From Maricaulis maris MCS10 (GTDB taxonomy: Bacteria > Pseudomonadota > Alphaproteobacteria > Caulobacterales > Maricaulaceae), in contig NC_008347.1 of assembly GCF_000014745.1 (NCBI RefSeq), positions 2,930,001 to 2,994,000 of the forward strand: a stretch of 64,000 bases of DNA, in the 5' to 3' direction. Both the position numbers and the translations under genes were made by a program. Below are positions 22,301-31,040 of the stretch, piece by piece. How positions within the stretch are numbered: position 1 is the stretch's first letter; every line of letters starts with the position of its first letter. The notes beneath the pieces are model-generated. The model did no database searches, was not told where the DNA came from, and worked only from the letters and a program-made list of their open reading frames with translations.

Positions 22301-25300
22301 GTCTCGTCGGTCGGATAGGCCCGCGCGATCGTGGTGAGGCTCGGCGCGACCGGGTCGTAGACAAAATAGCTCGGGCCCGCCGCCGCATTCCCATTGCCCG
22401 CCGTATCCGTCATCTGATCGGGGGCGAGGCTGAGACTGATCTGGCCGGCCGCTGTCGGTGATATCGTGGCAATGAAATTGTCGCCATTCGCGACCAGCGC
22501 CGTCACGGTCCCGTTGCTCACCGCAAGGTCGTCGCTCGTGAAACCGGTCACGGCTTCATTCAGATTGACGGCGACGTCGAAACTTCCGGACACGTAGTAA
22601 TCGTCATAGCTGAACGAGACGACCGGCGCAGTATTGTCCATCGTCACGGCGCGCTCGTCGGTGCCGCCCGTCACCTCCATGGAGGTAAGCCGGTTGCCGC
22701 CCAGGTCCGCAATGTCCAGGCTGCCGGTGGTCAGGGTCACCAGCCCCTCCTTGTTGGCCAGGTCACCGCCGGAAGCCGAGACGACGATGACCGTCGATTG
22801 CGGCTGACTGATTGAGAGGGTGCTGCCAAAGGAATTGAGGAGCGCAAAGTCGCTCGCATCCACATTTTCGACCGCTTCAGACAGGGCGATCGCCCACTGC
22901 AAGGTGTCGGAATTGGTCGGCGATCCGCCGGTGGTGACGAATTCGACATTGGTCACATACGGTGCGGTATTGTCGAAATACTCCGACCAGGTTTCCGCGG
23001 CCGTGTTGTCATTGCCCGCCGCATCCTGGGCAATGGCGGCATTGACGGCCAGGGAAACCAACCCGTCCCCGCTCGGTGTCAGGTTGAAGGTGAAGAACCG
23101 GCCGGCGAGGGTTTCAACGATCTCGGACGCGGTCGCGTTGCCGATATCGAGATCGCTGGCATCAAACCCGCTGACAACCTCGGAGAACGCCACCGTGACT
23201 TCAAACGGGTCTGAACTCCCGCCCGGCCCGTCAGTGTAGATCGCGACCGTCGGCACCGTGTTGTCGAGCCAATATGTGTTTTCATTGGCCCCGGTCGGAT
23301 CGGTACTGCCATTCAGCTCATTGCCGAATTCATCCGGATAGATGCCGCTGTTCAGGCGCAGGCGAATCTCACCATTGGAACTCGCCAGGTCACCGCCCGA
23401 CGCAGTGATGTAGAAGCCGATGGAATAACGGGTGACCGCAAGGTCTGCCGTCGTGCCCGTCAGCGTGAAATCATCGGCATCGAGCGAGAAAAAGCTGGAG
23501 ATCGACGAGAACTGCATGTCCCAGGTGAGGCTGTCGGCATTGGTGTATTCGCTCGCCGGTGTCTGGCGCGTGAGGCTGGCGATGACCGGGGCCGCGTGGG
23601 AGACCCGATAGCTGTCCTCATTGGTGCCACTCGGGCTGGCTTCCGTCAGGGCCAGACCATTGGCGTCGGTGATCGATGCGCCCGCCGCAAACGACAGCGT
23701 AACCGTACCGGTCATCGTGGACAGGTCACCCCCACCGACAATCACGTCATAGGCATTGCCACCCGCACTGGCGACAGAAATCACGGAGCCGGTCGTTCCA
23801 TCGACCGCGAAATCCGGGATTCCAACACCCTGCACGGCTTCGGAGAAAGTCACGAGCCAGGTCAGGCTGGTGGCATTGGTGTACTCGCCTGTTGGCGTAT
23901 CGCGCTCGATAGACAGCACTGTCGGCGCCGTCTCGTCAAAGGCGATCGAGAATTCGGACGCGGCGGTGCTTGTATTGCCTGCCTCATCCTGCGCCGCGCC
24001 TGCGGCAACATTGATCGTGATCGGCGTGCCACCCGACGCGGTCGCTTCAGCGGTGTAGACATCGCCGCTTCCCGACAGATTGGCGAGCGTGACATTGGTC
24101 GCGACGACATCATCCAGGGAAAAGCCTGTGACGTCCTCGGCGAACGTAAACGTCACCGTGAAGTTGGATGTTCCCAGCGCCGGGCCGGAAATCGTAAGTC
24201 CCGGCTGCGTATTGTCGATCTCATAATACTCTTGGGTGGTCGCGGCCGAATAGCTGGTCATCGCCCGACCGGCGATATCCTCAACCGTTGGGGACGTGGT
24301 CGCGAACACGGTCAGCGAGGCGCTTGCTCCGGTGCTGTAATTGCCACCGATAGAGGCCAGATTGCCGCCGCTGACAGTCACTTGATATTGGCTGGCTGAC
24401 GTCGCGACGACCTGGGTGATGGTTCCGGTCGTCGGTGTTGTGGCTTCATCACTGAGAATTCGAAGATCGCCGGCATCAAATCCGGTCACGTCTTCGGTGA
24501 AGGTCACGGCGAAAGTCAGACTGTCCGCATTGGTGACCGCAGCGGCTGGAGACAGGCGTTCGATCAAATCGATTTGCGGGGATTTCACATCATAGGCGAC
24601 CGAGAAGGGCGTTGCGGCAGCGTTGTCATTGCCGGCCCTGTCCGGCGCCGCGCCCGCTTCGAGTTCCACGGTGACAGTGCCCTCGGTGTTGGAGCTCGGT
24701 CGAATTGTGACCTGGTAGTTCGACCCCGAACCGGAGAGCCCCGATGCCGTACCATTGGTCACGGTCAGATAGCTCGACTGGAAATGGACGTCTTCAGACA
24801 CGCTGATATCCAGAGTGAAATTGTCGATGGCTGGCGACGCGACCGCGCTGCTGAGCGTGTAGACCGGCGCATCGGTGTCATAGACGCCCGCAAACTGCGT
24901 CGCCGCGGTGTTGGCGAACCCGTCTGCATCGACGGCAACCCCGGCAGGAAGGTCAACCGTGAAGGCCCCCTGAGCGGTCGGCGTGACGGTCAGCGTGAAA
25001 GAGCGTGAACTTGAACTCAGCACGGCAATGGTTGCGTTGGAAAGAACGAGATCGGTCGTCGGGTCGAACCCGGTCACACTTTCGGAGAAGGTGATACCCA
25101 GCGTGAGGGGTCCGGAATAGGGCGACAGGGACCAGGGGTTCATCGTGACGGTCGGCACGGTCACGTCCGATGAAATTGAGAACTGTGTCGACGCCGTGTT
25201 CGTGTTGCTGGCCTCATCGTAAAGACTGTCAGCGGGCAAATCGACCGTAACGGTTCCCGAATCCAGCGGCCGCAGAACAAAGCTGCCGGCATAGGTGCTG

Positions 25301-25953
25301 GACGTGAAGGAAAAGCTCTCAAGGCTTGCGTTTGACAGGACCAGGTCGCTGGATTCGAACCCGATGATGGTGTCAGCCCAGCCATTCTGCGGTGTGCATG
25401 TCACGTCGACAGTGAATGTGGACGTGACAGGCGCCGTCGCTGCCGTCGTAAACGCGCAATCGGGCCGGGTATTGTTGACTATCGTGTCTTCCGGATTGAC
25501 CGTCGCGAGGTCGGTCAACGGGGCGCCAGCAAGATTTTCAATGTCCTGGGAAGCGGACAGGATGAGGCGCACGGAACCGTTCAGGTCTGCCAGGTCACCG
25601 CCTGAGACGGTGGCCAGATAGGAGCTCGAGCTACCCCCCTGCATCACGATGCTGGTAATTGTCGCTGTCGTGCCGAGCATCTCGAAATCGGTCGGGTCCG
25701 CATTGCGGACGTCGGTATCAAATGAAAGGCCGAAGGTCAGCGTGTCGGCGTTGGTGTAGGTAGACCCGGACGCCCACTCCAATCGTGGCGCAGCGGCCGG
25801 GATAGCCATGGCTTGGACGGGAAGGGCCATGCTTGCGAGTCCGGCAGCAAGACCGAGCCCGGCAATCTTTGAAGGCAACGCCGCCGCGGCCGAAAACCAA
25901 CGGCTACCCAAACGGCGGACACCCTGTCGCATGCGAAACATAACCGGACCCAT
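19357..25953 (-). CDS. Giant Ig-repeat autotransporter adhesin-like protein
   Basis: A 2198-residue surface protein. An extended signal region (residues 1-48, ending ALPVQA) precedes about 15 tandem Ig-like modules (residues ~55-1623). They come in a longer (~110 aa) type with TNADSLT and GGDLA motifs and a shorter (~95 aa) type with VTGF-DLVVSN and DDAGNGN motifs. A BACON-like module follows (PWLDVDPRSGTIPS), then a prealbumin-like region (GSIQLVSTTPGG, ILPEGWRL), then a C-terminal autotransporter beta-barrel of ~280 residues ending FSFN, so the usual terminal Phe is one residue inside. ATG 25953 has GAGGGGGA upstream. A role in adhesion is inferred from architecture. Confidence 0.88.
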   Translation of the reverse strand: MGPVMFRMRQGVRRLGSRWFSAAAALPSKIAGLGLAAGLASMALPVQAMAIPAAAPRLEWASGSTYTNADTLTFGLSFDTDVRNADPTDFEMLGTTATITSIVMQGGSSSSYLATVSGGDLADLNGSVRLILSASQDIENLAGAPLTDLATVNPEDTIVNNTRPDCAFTTAATAPVTSTFTVDVTCTPQNGWADTIIGFESSDLVLSNASLESFSFTSSTYAGSFVLRPLDSGTVTVDLPADSLYDEASNTNTASTQFSISSDVTVPTVTMNPWSLSPYSGPLTLGITFSESVTGFDPTTDLVLSNATIAVLSSSSRSFTLTVTPTAQGAFTVDLPAGVAVDADGFANTAATQFAGVYDTDAPVYTLSSAVASPAIDNFTLDISVSEDVHFQSSYLTVTNGTASGLSGSGSNYQVTIRPSSNTEGTVTVELEAGAAPDRAGNDNAAATPFSVAYDVKSPQIDLIERLSPAAAVTNADSLTFAVTFTEDVTGFDAGDLRILSDEATTPTTGTITQVVATSASQYQVTVSGGNLASIGGNYSTGASASLTVFATTSPTVEDIAGRAMTSYSAATTQEYYEIDNTQPGLTISGPALGTSNFTVTFTFAEDVTGFSLDDVVATNVTLANLSGSGDVYTAEATASGGTPITINVAAGAAQDEAGNTSTAASEFSIAFDETAPTVLSIERDTPTGEYTNATSLTWLVTFSEAVQGVGIPDFAVDGTTGSVISVASAGGNAYDVIVGGGDLSTMTGTVTLSFAAGASITDANGLALTEASPSGTNEDSYRVSHAAPVIASLTRQTPASEYTNADSLTWDMQFSSISSFFSLDADDFTLTGTTADLAVTRYSIGFYITASGGDLASSNGEIRLRLNSGIYPDEFGNELNGSTDPTGANENTYWLDNTVPTVAIYTDGPGGSSDPFEVTVAFSEVVSGFDASDLDIGNATASEIVETLAGRFFTFNLTPSGDGLVSLAVNAAIAQDAAGNDNTAAETWSEYFDNTAPYVTNVEFVTTGGSPTNSDTLQWAIALSEAVENVDASDFALLNSFGSTLSISQPQSTVIVVSASGGDLANKEGLVTLTTGSLDIADLGGNRLTSMEVTGGTDERAVTMDNTAPVVSFSYDDYYVSGSFDVAVNLNEAVTGFTSDDLAVSNGTVTALVANGDNFIATISPTAAGQISLSLAPDQMTDTAGNGNAAAGPSYFVYDPVAPSLTTIARAYPTDETTDSDYVVWGINFSETVGNVDASDFQIAGTTATLFVSGGRGGDAGGSGSRASAEDRGPGGPSYQYSVTAQGGDLATLNGTVTLSLASGNDIADVAGTTLASTVPTGTNDNTFILENDVLAPTVVLSSASSDPVSGAFTLDVAFSEDVTGFALEDLVVSNGTASDLSGSGADYTVTITPAGDGAVTVDLAADSASDDAGNGNVAATSFIIENDQSAPSVVLSSAAAEPVVDAFTLIITFSEDVTGFELADLVVTNADLSDLAGDGAVYTVVVTPSGGSPVAVDLAADSAVDGAGNGNTAADTYAIITDNTPPNLEISVPGEETEGVFTATFLFSEAVTGFEADDITVTNGDLSEFTAIDETSWSVTVTPQTIGTITLGVAAGAAEDAAGNASLAAEASLEAVAEPIEVAVVVAEDVEDPTEISATARVTNPGSQPVDFLVEVDVPWLDVDPRSGTIPSLGELELTIAVNEFANDLEAGTYTGTVTVINLSGGGAAAKTPNAHARAAGNTTVVAIPLTVTIAERRGSIQLVSTTPGGVQRDAVFDFVSSDADLDAISLATQGGHAASTPVRKLLGSYDVTQILPEGWRLDSLSCIGDTDNGSVIDLAAGRVDIDLDANETIICTFANTRDEAEVRLATQRAIRNFLVRRADSLLNAAPDLTRRVRDRNTTSPGQFSADINGGNRIVSMGASLAGMRYHAAASTPQMPGEDGVRPADSGNADIWLAANYASVSDERSGDAADSAFGVVQLGVDWAVDDRTVAGVMLQHDWADETTDEIAIRAGAVRGARVSGSGWMAGPYVVREIREGVWFDALALYGQSDNTVDPLGLYEDTFETDRFMVRMNLSGEWRSGDWRIRPSVSLAHFQETQDGYSDSLGISIPEQTIAIGRLRAGPEIAYRFDTATGGWWEPTIGLTGVWDYNPAELLDLDGQLVGTGGLRADAKLGLRGQLAPGASILLEMDIDGLGEADFEARGARVEVRFSFN
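21085..25791 (-). repeat. Tandem Ig-like module array within the autotransporter gene
   Basis: About fifteen consecutive coding repeats of roughly 285-400 bp encode the two Ig-like module types. Order by eye from the N terminus: long, short x3, long, short, long, long, short, long, short, long, short x3. Recurring motifs are FSEDVTGF, GGDLA, DNTAP and DAAGN. Copies have diverged, so this is old domain duplication and not a recent array, though the last short modules (PTVVLSSA, PSVVLSSA) are most alike. Module boundaries are approximate. Confidence 0.8.
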
Positions 25954-26123
25954 GTCATTCCCCCTCATCGAGCCCGTCAAAGCAGGCTCGCTGAAACCCC
26001 GGCACAGACCGCGGCTTGCAACCTCAAATCGAACACCTCCATCCCGCCACAGGCGCACGCCCGCAATCTGGATAAAGGTTTGATTTAAATTTGATTGGGC
26101 CGGATTTTGCCGGTAGCAACAAT

Positions 26124-26162
26124 CACCCAAACGGGTGGTCTTGCCGACCGTTTACACGGTCG
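26124..26162. promoter_or_regulatory. Two inverted repeats upstream of the MFS transporter
   Basis: CACCC-AAAC-GGGTG (26124-26137) and CGACCG-TTTACA-CGGTCG (26145-26162) are perfect inverted repeats in tandem, ending 18 bp before the ATG of the transporter. They lie in the 227-bp divergent region shared with the autotransporter gene. They could be operators or leader stem-loops; no regulator can be assigned. Confidence 0.4.
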
Positions 26163-26180
26163 CTTGAAAGGCCCGCGCTG

Positions 26181-27578
26181 ATGAGTTTGCCGAATACCCA
26201 TTCACCGGTCACACCATCGGCCCGTGCGCCCCTGGGGATCGGCACACGCATAGGATACGGCATCGGCGATTTCGGCTTTGTGGCAGCCTGGCAGGGCGCC
26301 GCGCTCTTCCTGCTCTATTTCTATACGGACGTGTTGCTTCTCTCGCCGTGGGTCGCCGGAACGATCTATCTGACCGGCATGATCTGGGATGCGGTCTCCG
26401 ACCCATTGGTCGCCAGCCACGCCGACCGGTTCGCGGCCCGCCGGGGCCGCTACGGCCCGCTGCTGCGTCGCGCCGCCATTCCGCTGGGATTGAGCTATGC
26501 CCTGCTGTTCGCGGTTCCTGCCGGTGGTGAAGTCTGGACCATCGGGGCCGCCCTCGCCGGTCACCTCATCTTCCGCACGGCCTACACCTATGCCAGCATG
26601 CCCTACAACACATTGCCCGTGCGCCTGACCACCGACGGTGACGCGCGCAGCAGCCTGTCCGCCCTCCGGGTCATCGGCGCGGCATTGGGCGGGCTGACCG
26701 TCGCCATCGCGACCCCCCTGCTCGTCCAAGCCACAGCCCATGCCGGCGAGCGGACCGGGTATGGTCTGGCGTCGTTTGTGATCGGCGCCGTCATTATCGC
26801 CATCCTGCTCGGATCCAGCCTGGCGACCCGGGAACCCGATCGACCCCGGCCCGTCGCACCCAAGGCCAATATCCGTCAGGATATTCTGGAACTCTGGTCT
26901 GCCACCCGCCGCAATGGGCCGCTGCAGCGCCTGCTGGTTCTGATGATGCTGGCGACCATTGGCTTTGCGCTGTTCATACAGAGCCAACTCTATTTTCTCA
27001 ATCACGTCCTGGAGGCGCCCGAGATAGCCGCCGCGATTCTGGCCGGCCCGGCACTGGCAATGATCATCGCGGCACCGCTGTGGATGATGCTGTCGGCCCG
27101 GACCTCCAAGCGATCAACGATGATCAGCGGCCTGCTGGTCGCGACGGTCGGCTATGTAATGATGGGGCTGGCCCCGCTTGGAGGGGTCTCTGTCGCCCTG
27201 GTCGCGATCTGCCTGATCGGCGCCGGCAGTGCGGCTATCCCGGTCATGTTCTGGTCGATGATGCCTGACGTGATTGACCATGGTGAGCTGAGCACCGGTA
27301 TCCGGGTCGAAGCCCGGACCTTCGGCCTGACCACTTTTGTCCAGAAATGTTCAGCCGGGCTGGCGGCCCTGCTGACCGGCGGATTGCTGACACTGTCTGG
27401 CTACGCCGCGGAAGAAGCGCCGGGTGGCTATGCGCTGGATTCCATCACCGCCATGGTATCCTGGATCCCTGCCGCGTTCATGCTGGCGATGGTCATGGTG
27501 ACCCGTCGATATCCGGTGAGCCGGGATCAACACCGGACCAACATCAACCGATTGGCCAGCCGCAGCGACGCCGATTGA
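26181..27578 (+). CDS. MFS transporter, GPH (sugar:cation symporter) family
   Basis: A 465-residue membrane protein with about 12 hydrophobic segments. The N-terminal GTRIGYGIGDFGF and the AGTIYLTGMIWDAVSDPLVA segment are typical of glycoside-pentoside-hexuronide symporters (MelB-like). Substrate unknown. ATG 26181 has AAAGG upstream and gives a normal N terminus; upstream in-frame extension to 26091 crosses the inverted repeats and is unlikely. It is divergent from the autotransporter and followed after 104 bp by a hybrid histidine kinase, with no direct evidence of a functional link. Confidence 0.88.
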   Translation: MSLPNTHSPVTPSARAPLGIGTRIGYGIGDFGFVAAWQGAALFLLYFYTDVLLLSPWVAGTIYLTGMIWDAVSDPLVASHADRFAARRGRYGPLLRRAAIPLGLSYALLFAVPAGGEVWTIGAALAGHLIFRTAYTYASMPYNTLPVRLTTDGDARSSLSALRVIGAALGGLTVAIATPLLVQATAHAGERTGYGLASFVIGAVIIAILLGSSLATREPDRPRPVAPKANIRQDILELWSATRRNGPLQRLLVLMMLATIGFALFIQSQLYFLNHVLEAPEIAAAILAGPALAMIIAAPLWMMLSARTSKRSTMISGLLVATVGYVMMGLAPLGGVSVALVAICLIGAGSAAIPVMFWSMMPDVIDHGELSTGIRVEARTFGLTTFVQKCSAGLAALLTGGLLTLSGYAAEEAPGGYALDSITAMVSWIPAAFMLAMVMVTRRYPVSRDQHRTNINRLASRSDAD

Positions 27579-27682
27579 GCCGCCTTCTCACCCGTTCGGG
27601 CGGTTGAGCCGATCCGACCGCGGTGGCAATCTTGCGGGAAGGCTCCACGTCGGCGCCCGCTGAGGCGTTCCGAGGGGCCTTC

Positions 27683-29470
27683 ATGACCGATCACGCCCGA
27701 GACAATCCGGAACCCGCGGCGCCCATCCATGCGGATCTCGATCAGCGCCGTCTCGATCAGGCCCGGCTGTTGCACGCGCGTACGCGCACCTCATGCCTTG
27801 TCGTTGAGGGCGTCGTCCTCTATCTCGCGGCGCTTGTCGTCCTGAACGGGGACCTGCGTTTTGCCGGCCTTTGGCTGGCCTGTACCAGCATGATGGTCGG
27901 GGTCGTTTATCTCGCCGCGAAGCTCTTGGCACCGGACGGCGTCGACCAGCAGAACTACAAGCGGTACCTGACGGTCCACACAGCGATTTCGGGAGTGACC
28001 GGCCTGGTCTGGGGTGGCCTCGCCATCGCCTATCTGGACGCAGACAACCTGTTCAACCTGTTCATCGCCATCAATATGGTGTTCTCGATCACGGTCGGCG
28101 GCATGATGCCCAGCGCTGAATACCGCCCGACTTATGTCAGCCTGGCCACCAGCACACTCTTTCCCTTTTCCGCCTACTGGCTTTTGACCGTCGAAGGGCC
28201 TTTGCGGATCATTGGCATCGGATTGTTGATCTACTACGCGTTCGGATTGATGGTCAGCGCCCGCGCCGAATTGCAAACGATCGCGACACTGGCGGCAGCC
28301 CGGACGGCGGAGTTGACCCGCAAGCTGCAGGAACAGAACCGCGTCATCGAGCAGGCAAGCGCCAGCAAGTCCCGTTTCCTCGCCGCAACCAGCCATGACA
28401 TGTCCCAACCCCTGCAGGCACAAAGTTTCTTCATCACCGCCATGCGCCGCACCCTGAACCAGCCCGACCAGGTCGAGATGCTGGACAAGATCGAGGGGTG
28501 CTGGCGCAGCCAGCAACAGCTGTTGCAAGCGCTCGTCGAGACGGCCCGACTGGACAGTGGCGCGGTGATTGCCCGCAAACGTGTGTTTGACCTCGCAGCG
28601 GAACTGGACGGCCTCAGGGCGGAATTCGCCGCCATGGCAGCGGATGGCGACATCACGCTCGACATCAGCGACGCTCCGGTTTGGGTCGAAAGTGACCCGC
28701 TTCTGGTCACGCGTATCCTCCGCAACCTGCTCGCCAACGCCACCCGCTACACGCCGCCTGGCGGTCGGGTCGACCTGCACTGGCACCGCGAAGATGTTTC
28801 GGTTTTCGTCGAGGTCGTCGATACCGGACCGGGCATCGAGGCTGCCGACCAGGCCCGCGTTTTTGAAGAATATGTCCAGCTGGGGTCGCCCGGAAATGAC
28901 GCGCCTCAGGGACTGGGCCTGGGGTTGACCATCGTCAGCCAGCTCGCCCGCAAGCTTGAGGTGGAACTTCGCTTCGACAGCGAACCGGGCGTGGGAACCC
29001 GGGCCGGCATCGTGCTGCCCTTCCGTCAGGTTCAAACGGAAGCCTGCCCTGACACGCCGTCCATCACGAGCATCGCCGGCTCGCCGCTGGTCGTCCTGGT
29101 CGAGGATGAAGCGGCCTTGCGCGAAGGTCTGACCATGCTTCTGACCGATTGGGGCTGCCGTGTGATCGCGGCAGCGTCCGGCGTGGAAGCGCTTGAGCTC
29201 CTGTCCTGGGCCGATGCCGAGCCGGCGCTCCTGATCATCGACAAGCGGCTGGCTGACGGTGAAGACGGGCTGGACACCATCCTGGCGCTTCGCTCAGAGG
29301 TCGTCTGCGACATTCCCGCCGTCCTGCTCACAGGCGACATCTATCAGTTCGAGCGACTGGAAAGCATTGAAGACATCACGGTCCTGGCCAAGCCAGCCGA
29401 TCCTGCCCAATTGCACGCCGTCCTGATGGAGCATGTATCGCCGACGCCTTCACTCGACGCGGACGGTTAG
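27683..29470 (+). CDS. Hybrid sensor histidine kinase with C-terminal receiver domain
   Basis: A 595-residue protein. Residues ~35-195 hold about six hydrophobic membrane segments with no large periplasmic domain. A coiled-coil linker (TAELTRKLQEQNRVIEQAS) leads to the H box SHDMSQPLQA with His238. ATPase boxes follow: N box LRNLLANATRY, VDTGPGI, GLGLGLTIV. A receiver domain (~residues 465-590) has phospho-acceptor Asp520 in LLIIDKRLADG. ATG 27683 follows GAGGGG. The 3' end overlaps the stop of the convergent response-regulator gene by four bases, so the two probably form a pair; the signal is unknown. Confidence 0.9.
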   Translation: MTDHARDNPEPAAPIHADLDQRRLDQARLLHARTRTSCLVVEGVVLYLAALVVLNGDLRFAGLWLACTSMMVGVVYLAAKLLAPDGVDQQNYKRYLTVHTAISGVTGLVWGGLAIAYLDADNLFNLFIAINMVFSITVGGMMPSAEYRPTYVSLATSTLFPFSAYWLLTVEGPLRIIGIGLLIYYAFGLMVSARAELQTIATLAAARTAELTRKLQEQNRVIEQASASKSRFLAATSHDMSQPLQAQSFFITAMRRTLNQPDQVEMLDKIEGCWRSQQQLLQALVETARLDSGAVIARKRVFDLAAELDGLRAEFAAMAADGDITLDISDAPVWVESDPLLVTRILRNLLANATRYTPPGGRVDLHWHREDVSVFVEVVDTGPGIEAADQARVFEEYVQLGSPGNDAPQGLGLGLTIVSQLARKLEVELRFDSEPGVGTRAGIVLPFRQVQTEACPDTPSITSIAGSPLVVLVEDEAALREGLTMLLTDWGCRVIAAASGVEALELLSWADAEPALLIIDKRLADGEDGLDTILALRSEVVCDIPAVLLTGDIYQFERLESIEDITVLAKPADPAQLHAVLMEHVSPTPSLDADG

Positions 29471-30117
29471 ATCATCCCCAGGGCCTGGGCCTTTCGCACG
29501 CAAGCGGTCCGGGTGTGAACATCCAATGCTTCGAAGATCGCCCGCATGTGCGATTTGACGGTGTTCTCGCTGATATTGAGGGTCGCTGCGACTTCCTTGT
29601 TGGTAGCTCCCCCGGCCATCAGATGGACGATTTCGAGCTGGCGTTGACCAAGGCGTGGCAAGGGACGATCCCCACGCGGAGGCCAGTCATCATCCTCATC
29701 ACCGTCTGCGTCAGGGTCAGGTGCCCCGAAAAATCGGGTCTGGCCTGCGAGAATGCCATCGACCGCCGCCAGAAGCGTCTCCGTGTCGGCCGACTTGTGC
29801 ACGAATCCACGCGCGCCGAGTTTTTTCATTTCGGCGAGCGGTGGATCGGCACCGATCCCGGACAGCATCAGGACCGGACAGCGCGATTTGCGTTCCCGTA
29901 TGGCCGCCAATAGAGCGAGCCCGTTCATGGTCCGCATGACGAGGTCGAGTATGATCAGATCATAGCTGGAATCGGACTGGAAAGATTTGAGAAAGTCGAC
30001 CGGATCATCGAAAACGTCCACGATATGGCCGTCGCGCAATTGCATCAGCAATGCACTGAAACCATCCGAAAACATGCGATGATCGTCGACCAAAGCAATC
30101 CGTCGTGTGGCACTCAT
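29467..30117 (-). CDS. NarL/LuxR-family response regulator
   Basis: A 216-residue two-domain regulator. The receiver has the acidic pair DD at 11-12, phospho-acceptor Asp58 (LIILDLVMR) and Lys in GFVHKSAD. A low-complexity linker rich in Asp joins it to a LuxR-type HTH (LGQRQLEIVHLMAGGATNKE, NISENTVKSHMRAIFEAL). It is the likely output partner of the hybrid kinase at 27683-29470, with which it converges and overlaps. It lies downstream of the carbonic anhydrase gene on the same strand after a 206-bp gap, so its own promoter probably lies in that gap. Confidence 0.92.
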   Translation of the reverse strand: MSATRRIALVDDHRMFSDGFSALLMQLRDGHIVDVFDDPVDFLKSFQSDSSYDLIILDLVMRTMNGLALLAAIRERKSRCPVLMLSGIGADPPLAEMKKLGARGFVHKSADTETLLAAVDGILAGQTRFFGAPDPDADGDEDDDWPPRGDRPLPRLGQRQLEIVHLMAGGATNKEVAATLNISENTVKSHMRAIFEALDVHTRTACVRKAQALGMI

Positions 30118-30323
30118 TTCCCGAGCCGTTCCGACATCAAATTCCCCTCGCCCTAGCCAGACCCGCGCGCCGTAGACGGACGGATGACCCCGGACCGGAA
30201 CTGGTCTAACCCGCAGCGCTCAACTCCGCAAACCGGCGGCACCGCCTGGGCTGGATTTTGCTCGGGAATGGCGCCTGCAAGCAGCGAAGCACAATCGCCT
30301 GGACAACATCCCTGGAACGATTG
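30118..30323. other. Intergenic gap between response regulator and carbonic anhydrase
   Basis: These 206 bp hold no gene I can support; short open frames on both strands lack family features and ribosome sites. The region should contain the response-regulator promoter and the end of the nar-operon transcript. I found no clear terminator. Confidence 0.4.
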
Positions 30324-31013
30324 CTATCCCGGCAGCGTCTGGCAACATGCCTGGAGTTCAGGCGACGCGTCGGTACCCAGCCAGACCGAAAGGCTGTTGG
30401 GGAAATGGTGCGACACATCCTGCAAGCCACGAACGGTGACGCCCAGGTCGCGGACCAGACCGTTCTCTATTGCATAGATCCAGCCGTGGATCGCCACGCC
30501 CTGCCCACGACGCCAGGCATCAGCGATGATCGGGTTGCAGGCGATCGACCGAACCTGCATGGCAACATTGCCCTCACACAGCGCGTCCAGACGCTTTTTT
30601 GGGTCCCGAATTCGCAACAAGTGTCCGGCCAGTTCGTCCGAGGTATCCCGGATGGGCTGCAGCCAATGGTCGATCAGGCCGTGACGATCCCCCGAAACGG
30701 CTGCGGCCACACCGCCACATCCATAATGCCCACACACAATGACATGGCGAACCTTCAGCGTTTCGACAGCGAACTGCAGCACCGACAGGAAATTTGTGTC
30801 CTGCGCCGGCGCGAGGTTGGCGATGTTGCGGTGAACGAACAGCTCGCCCGGATCGAGTCCGACAATATCATTGGCCGGCACCCGGCTGTCGGAGCACCCG
30901 ACCCAGAGGTATTCCGGGTGCTGCTGCGCGGACAGGCGACGGAAAAAGTCAGGATCGTCCTGTGTCTTGCGCATCGCCCAATCGGCATTGTTGCGCAGCA
31001 GATCATCGATCAT
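30324..31013 (-). CDS. Beta-class carbonic anhydrase
   Basis: A 229-residue cytoplasmic zinc enzyme that interconverts CO2 and bicarbonate. The zinc ligands and catalytic dyad are visible: Cys40, Asp42 and Arg44 in GCSDSR, and His96 and Cys99 in CGHYGCGG. GGAG lies 7 nt before the ATG. It is 27 bp downstream of the porin gene at the end of the nitrate reductase operon and may be cotranscribed with it. A carbonic anhydrase is not a usual member of nar operons; it could manage CO2/bicarbonate during anaerobic respiration, or the placement may be incidental. Confidence 0.95.
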   Translation of the reverse strand: MIDDLLRNNADWAMRKTQDDPDFFRRLSAQQHPEYLWVGCSDSRVPANDIVGLDPGELFVHRNIANLAPAQDTNFLSVLQFAVETLKVRHVIVCGHYGCGGVAAAVSGDRHGLIDHWLQPIRDTSDELAGHLLRIRDPKKRLDALCEGNVAMQVRSIACNPIIADAWRRGQGVAIHGWIYAIENGLVRDLGVTVRGLQDVSHHFPNSLSVWLGTDASPELQACCQTLPG

Positions 31014-31040
31014 GGCGATCTCCGTTCAGCCAATGGCCCC

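Noticed and set aside
21085-25791. Repeats in the autotransporter gene as CRISPR or satellite DNA
   Set aside because: The periodicity is about 285-400 bp, in frame, and diverged at DNA level; it reflects protein modules.
30184-30477. Small plus-strand open frame between response regulator and carbonic anhydrase
   Set aside because: No ribosome site, low-complexity Pro/Ser/Trp composition and overlap with the 3' end of the carbonic anhydrase gene.
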